This document shows positions 5,732 through 8,175 of a stretch of 8,175 nucleotides of DNA, one piece after another. The notes under the pieces were generated by a model, which was not told the origin of the DNA, searched no databases, and saw only the letters and a program-made list of their open reading frames with translations. Source of the stretch: Clostridia bacterium (GTDB taxonomy: Bacteria > Bacillota > Clostridia > Oscillospirales > Acutalibacteraceae); the NCBI GenBank assembly GCA_017552845.1, contig JAFZOE010000168.1, positions 1 through 8,175 on the forward strand, given 5' to 3'. Each line of letters starts with the position of its first letter. The stretch's first letter is position 1. The translations under genes were made by a program, and so were the position numbers.

Positions 5732-7708
5732 TCATACTTTACATCCGACTGTGTAGCCGTCATAAACCGCGCAGGGGATAATGCCGCCGCCTGCCGAGTC
5801 TCCGATATTGTAGATTTCCGAAAAGTCATCTTTGAGGGAATCATAGAGCGAAGTGTCGGGTTTGTCGCCGATTGCAAGGATAGCCGTATCGGCTTTTAAG
5901 ATATGCTCATTTCCGTCCTTATCCGTATATGAAACACCGCCGGCGGATATTTCTTTGACTCTGCATTCGGTAAGCATTGCGACTTTAAGCCCTTTCAGAT
6001 GACCCAGCAGAATTGATTGCGCTGTTTTGCCCGTATTTCCCGCGAGAGTATCAAGCATTTCTATTACGGTAACTTTTATGCCTTTTTCTGCAAGGAATTC
6101 GGCTGTCTCACAACCAACCGAGCCGCCGCCGATTATAACAGCGCTTTTTCCCGCTTTTCTGCCAGCGAGGATTTCTTTGGCGTTGACGGTTAGCCCTGCT
6201 CCAGGGATGGGCGGCGAGGCGGGCTTGAGTCCTGTCGCGCAAATCACAGCATCAGGCTTTATATCGAGAATATCCTGCTTAGTGATTCTTTTGCCCGTAT
6301 GAAGTTTCACTCCGGAAAGTTCAATCTGTCTTTTGAGATAGGGCTTGAGTAGTGAAAAATGATCCTTGAATGGCGGCTTGTCGGCAAGATTCATCTGGCC
6401 GCCTATGTCGTTCGATTCCTCAGATAAATCGACCTCATGTCCACGGTATGCCGCAATTCTTGCCGCCTCAATTCCTGCGACGCCCGCGCCGATAACCGCA
6501 ATCTTTTTCTTTGTTTCTGCAGGTTTGAAGCCGTATTCATTATCGCCTCTGCCGAGCACCGCATTTCCCGAGCAGATTGCCCTCTTACCATGCTGAAGCT
6601 GCTCGTTGATGCAGTGACCGCAGCCGATACAGGGGCGTATTTCATCCTCTCTGTCCTCGTTCACAAGATTTACGAGATCGGGTTGGACCAGCAGACCGTG
6701 GCCTATGAATATCATATCGCATTTGCCCGAAGCGAGTGCCTTCTCTGCCTTTTCGGGATTTTGAGCCCTGCCGCCGCCGATGAGAGGAATTCTCTTTTTC
6801 TTTCCCGTCTGAAGGAAGATGCCGATTTTCATAAGCAGGCAGAGAATTACAGCCATGCAGTCCGGATATGCCGATTCGGGTTTCTCTTTCTTACCCGGTT
6901 CTGTGGACCATTTGCCCGCAAGCACTTCAATCGCATCCACACCCGCATCCTGCAGCTTCTTTGAGTAATACATGCCGTCAAGCATGGAGATTCCGCCGTC
7001 GGGTCCCTGCTCAACTACCGAAAGCTTAACTATAATCGCGAAATCTTCTCCGCAGAGTTTGCGGATTTTTTTGATTATATTCAGATGAAAACGAATTCTG
7101 TTTGCACGGCTGCCGCCGTATTCGTCAGTGCGTATATTCGCCTGCTTTGAGAGAAACTGCTGGCCGAGATAGTAGCCGACCGAGTGAATTTCAACTCCGT
7201 CGAAGCCTGCCTTTTTAGCTCTGAGAGCGGCCTCGGCGTATTTATCCTCGATTGCCTTTATCTCTTCGATTGTCAGCTCGCGCGGCGTTTCATTCGCCAG
7301 CCCCATCATAAATGAATAAGGCATGGCGACCGCGCTCGGGCCGACCGGCTGAGCGCCGATTATCGACCGCCTTGCACCTCTGCCCGTATGGGAAATCTGC
7401 AGAAACGCTTTTGCTCCGCCCTCATGAATAACCTCAGCGAGTCTTGTCATTCCGGGAATATATTTATCATCGTCAATGACAAGCATACCTTTGGTGTTAA
7501 GCCCGAGAGGAGTATCAACGCATGTGACCTCAACTATTACAGCGCCGACTCCGCCCTTTGAACGCTCGGCATAATGGTTGAGAACCGCCTGACTCACGAA
7601 ACCGTCGTCCGATTGGCTCATTCCCATAGCCGCCATTACTGTTTTGTTTCGAAGCTCAACCTTGCCGATTTTTGCAGGAGATAAAAGATTCGGATATTTA
7701 TTATTCAC
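5732..7708 (-). CDS. NADH:flavin oxidoreductase, Old Yellow Enzyme/2,4-dienoyl-CoA reductase type (FMN, 4Fe-4S, FAD)
   Basis: This 658-residue protein is close to the 670 or so of FadH, BaiCD and BaiH. The N-terminal TIM barrel (about 1-345) binds FMN: LRNKTVMAAMG (19-29), QISHTGRGA (104-112), EIHSVGYYLGQQFLS (173-187) and NIRTDEYGGSRANR (191-204). An iron-sulfur cluster region follows (Cys360, Cys363, Cys366, Cys379). The C-terminal half has a dinucleotide motif GAGVAG (407-412) for FAD, GGGSVG (527-532) for NAD(P)H, and the closing IGD (635-637). Family members reduce C=C bonds next to a carbonyl, as in unsaturated CoA esters, bile-acid intermediates or enoates. The substrate here is unknown. 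The start is GTG. Asn194 of OYE1 (HSANGYL) corresponds to Gly178, so one carbonyl-binding residue seems absent. The gene has its own promoter and terminator and no partner genes. Confidence 0.92.
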   Translation of the reverse strand: MNNKYPNLLSPAKIGKVELRNKTVMAAMGMSQSDDGFVSQAVLNHYAERSKGGVGAVIVEVTCVDTPLGLNTKGMLVIDDDKYIPGMTRLAEVIHEGGAKAFLQISHTGRGARRSIIGAQPVGPSAVAMPYSFMMGLANETPRELTIEEIKAIEDKYAEAALRAKKAGFDGVEIHSVGYYLGQQFLSKQANIRTDEYGGSRANRIRFHLNIIKKIRKLCGEDFAIIVKLSVVEQGPDGGISMLDGMYYSKKLQDAGVDAIEVLAGKWSTEPGKKEKPESAYPDCMAVILCLLMKIGIFLQTGKKKRIPLIGGGRAQNPEKAEKALASGKCDMIFIGHGLLVQPDLVNLVNEDREDEIRPCIGCGHCINEQLQHGKRAICSGNAVLGRGDNEYGFKPAETKKKIAVIGAGVAGIEAARIAAYRGHEVDLSEESNDIGGQMNLADKPPFKDHFSLLKPYLKRQIELSGVKLHTGKRITKQDILDIKPDAVICATGLKPASPPIPGAGLTVNAKEILAGRKAGKSAVIIGGGSVGCETAEFLAEKGIKVTVIEMLDTLAGNTGKTAQSILLGHLKGLKVAMLTECRVKEISAGGVSYTDKDGNEHILKADTAILAIGDKPDTSLYDSLKDDFSEIYNIGDSAGGGIIPCAVYDGYTVGCKV

Positions 7709-7715
7709 TGAGATT

Positions 7716-7720
7716 CCTCC
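7716..7720 (-). promoter_or_regulatory. Ribosome binding site supporting the GTG start of the reductase
   Basis: GGAGG lies 7 nt before the GTG at 7706-7708. The protein from this codon (NNKYPNLLSPAKIG) matches the usual beginning of the family, so no other start is needed. Confidence 0.8.
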
Positions 7721-7742
7721 GTCCTTTCCCTATAACACCAAT

Positions 7743-7771
7743 AATATACCACATAATTCATCCCATGTCAT
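7743..7771 (-). promoter_or_regulatory. Sigma-A-type promoter of the flavin oxidoreductase gene
   Basis: On the minus strand ATGACA (7766-7771) and TATATT (7743-7748) are 17 bases apart, each one mismatch from consensus. The expected start is near 7736, giving a leader of about 28 nt. The rest of the gap up to 7845 shows no gene or clear repeat. Confidence 0.65.
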
Positions 7772-7844
7772 CAGAATTATCATTGTGGTGCTCGGGTGTT
7801 TGCAGATTCATTTCAATCTGTAACGCTAATATAACAGACATTTT

Positions 7845-7877
7845 TAAAATCAAAGTCCTCTCCGGTGGGAGAGGACT
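7845..7877 (-). terminator. Rho-independent terminator of the DUF4349-like gene
   Basis: A perfect 10-bp stem, AGTCCTCTCC (7854-7863) with GGAGAGGACT (7868-7877), encloses a 4-nt loop. On the minus strand TTGATTTT follows. It lies 18 bases after the stop codon of the gene at the right edge. Confidence 0.85.
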
Positions 7878-7895
7878 GTTTGATATGATAATCGT

Positions 7896-8175
7896 TTATT
7901 TATTATCTTCCGTTTCTTTTGCTTTTGCCGCTTTTTTTGCTTTCTTTTTTCTGATAATCTTCTTAATAACGATAATCGCGACCGCGGCAATTGCGCCGAA
8001 TATAAGAATATAGGGAATTGAGGAGATGAACCAGATCGCGAAGTTTCTGAAACCCTGACCGATATCGTAGAGATTATCAGAAAGCCTTTCTTTGAGTTCC
8101 TGAAGGAAGCCGAGCTTTGTGTTTGCCGTGCTTACTCTTTCAACCTCTGAAATATCAACGGTTACCTGAGAATAG
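7896..8175 (-). CDS. C-terminal part of a probable DUF4349 membrane protein (5' end outside the window)
   Basis: The frame is open from the right edge to a TAA at 7896-7898, giving 92 visible residues. The visible start, YSQVTVDISEVE, matches how the DUF4349 domain usually ends (a beta strand of the QVxYSTVTVxLxE type). An amphipathic stretch (LGFLQELKERLSDNLYDIG) and a membrane helix (about residues 46-70, WFISSIPYILIFGAIAAVAI) follow, then a strongly basic cytoplasmic tail of Lys/Ala repeats ending in TEDNK. DUF4349 proteins are usually lipoproteins or signal-peptide proteins of about 270-350 residues with this single C-terminal helix. Their function is unknown, and an envelope role is assumed. 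The family call rests on a short fragment. Confidence 0.65.
   Translation of the reverse strand, partial: YSQVTVDISEVERVSTANTKLGFLQELKERLSDNLYDIGQGFRNFAIWFISSIPYILIFGAIAAVAIIVIKKIIRKKKAKKAAKAKETEDNK

Noticed and set aside
6437..6964. 175-residue open frame on the plus strand
   Set aside because: It lies wholly inside the reductase gene, antisense, without a ribosome binding site or recognisable domain. The minus-strand frame has clear FMN, Fe-S and FAD motifs.
7672..8013. 113-residue open frame on the plus strand across the reductase start and the intergenic gap
   Set aside because: It runs antisense through a promoter, a terminator and the end of the DUF4349-like gene. Its hydrophobic tail is the reverse image of the Lys-rich codons opposite.

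Overview
The window reads as a low-to-mid GC Gram-positive chromosome, most likely an anaerobic member of the Clostridia (Oscillospiraceae/Ruminococcaceae-like). This is an inference from strong GGAGG-type ribosome binding sites, a metal-binding ABC component made as a lipoprotein, short intergenic gaps with classical hairpin terminators, and a 4Fe-4S/FMN/FAD Old Yellow Enzyme-type reductase typical of anaerobes. No mobile element, rRNA, tRNA or CRISPR array is visible.

Layout. (1) Positions 1-959 (+) hold the 3' part of an AI-2E family membrane protein, closed by a bidirectional terminator at 977-1010. (2) Positions 1009-5559 (all -) form one tightly packed gene string. Read in the direction of transcription it is: a PAP2-type membrane phosphatase with a Cys/His-containing C-terminal extension, a 98-residue two-helix membrane protein with an HDCPGEGCEICC motif, an intergenic branched hairpin, a ZnuA-like metal-binding lipoprotein, a ZnuC-like ATPase, a ZnuB-like permease, and a small lipoprotein with a Cys-Cys motif in a likely beta/OB-type domain. 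A good sigma-A-type promoter lies just upstream (5620-5648). (3) Positions 5732-7708 (-) hold a stand-alone 658-residue NADH:flavin oxidoreductase of the 2,4-dienoyl-CoA reductase/BaiCD-BaiH type, with its own promoter (7743-7771) and terminator (5696-5725). (4) Positions 7896-8175 (-) hold the C-terminal end of a probable DUF4349 membrane protein with its own terminator (7845-7877).

How the genes may work together. The core of the long minus-strand cluster is a complete high-affinity Zn(II)/Mn(II) ABC importer: binding protein, ATPase and permease, with ATGA and TAATG overlaps that suggest translational coupling. Three flanking proteins in the same transcription unit each carry conserved-looking Cys/His sets on a membrane-anchored or lipid-anchored body. 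The most interesting reading is an extended zinc-handling operon in which these accessory proteins bind, deliver or sense zinc at the membrane. The importer core is well supported. The accessory roles are inference.
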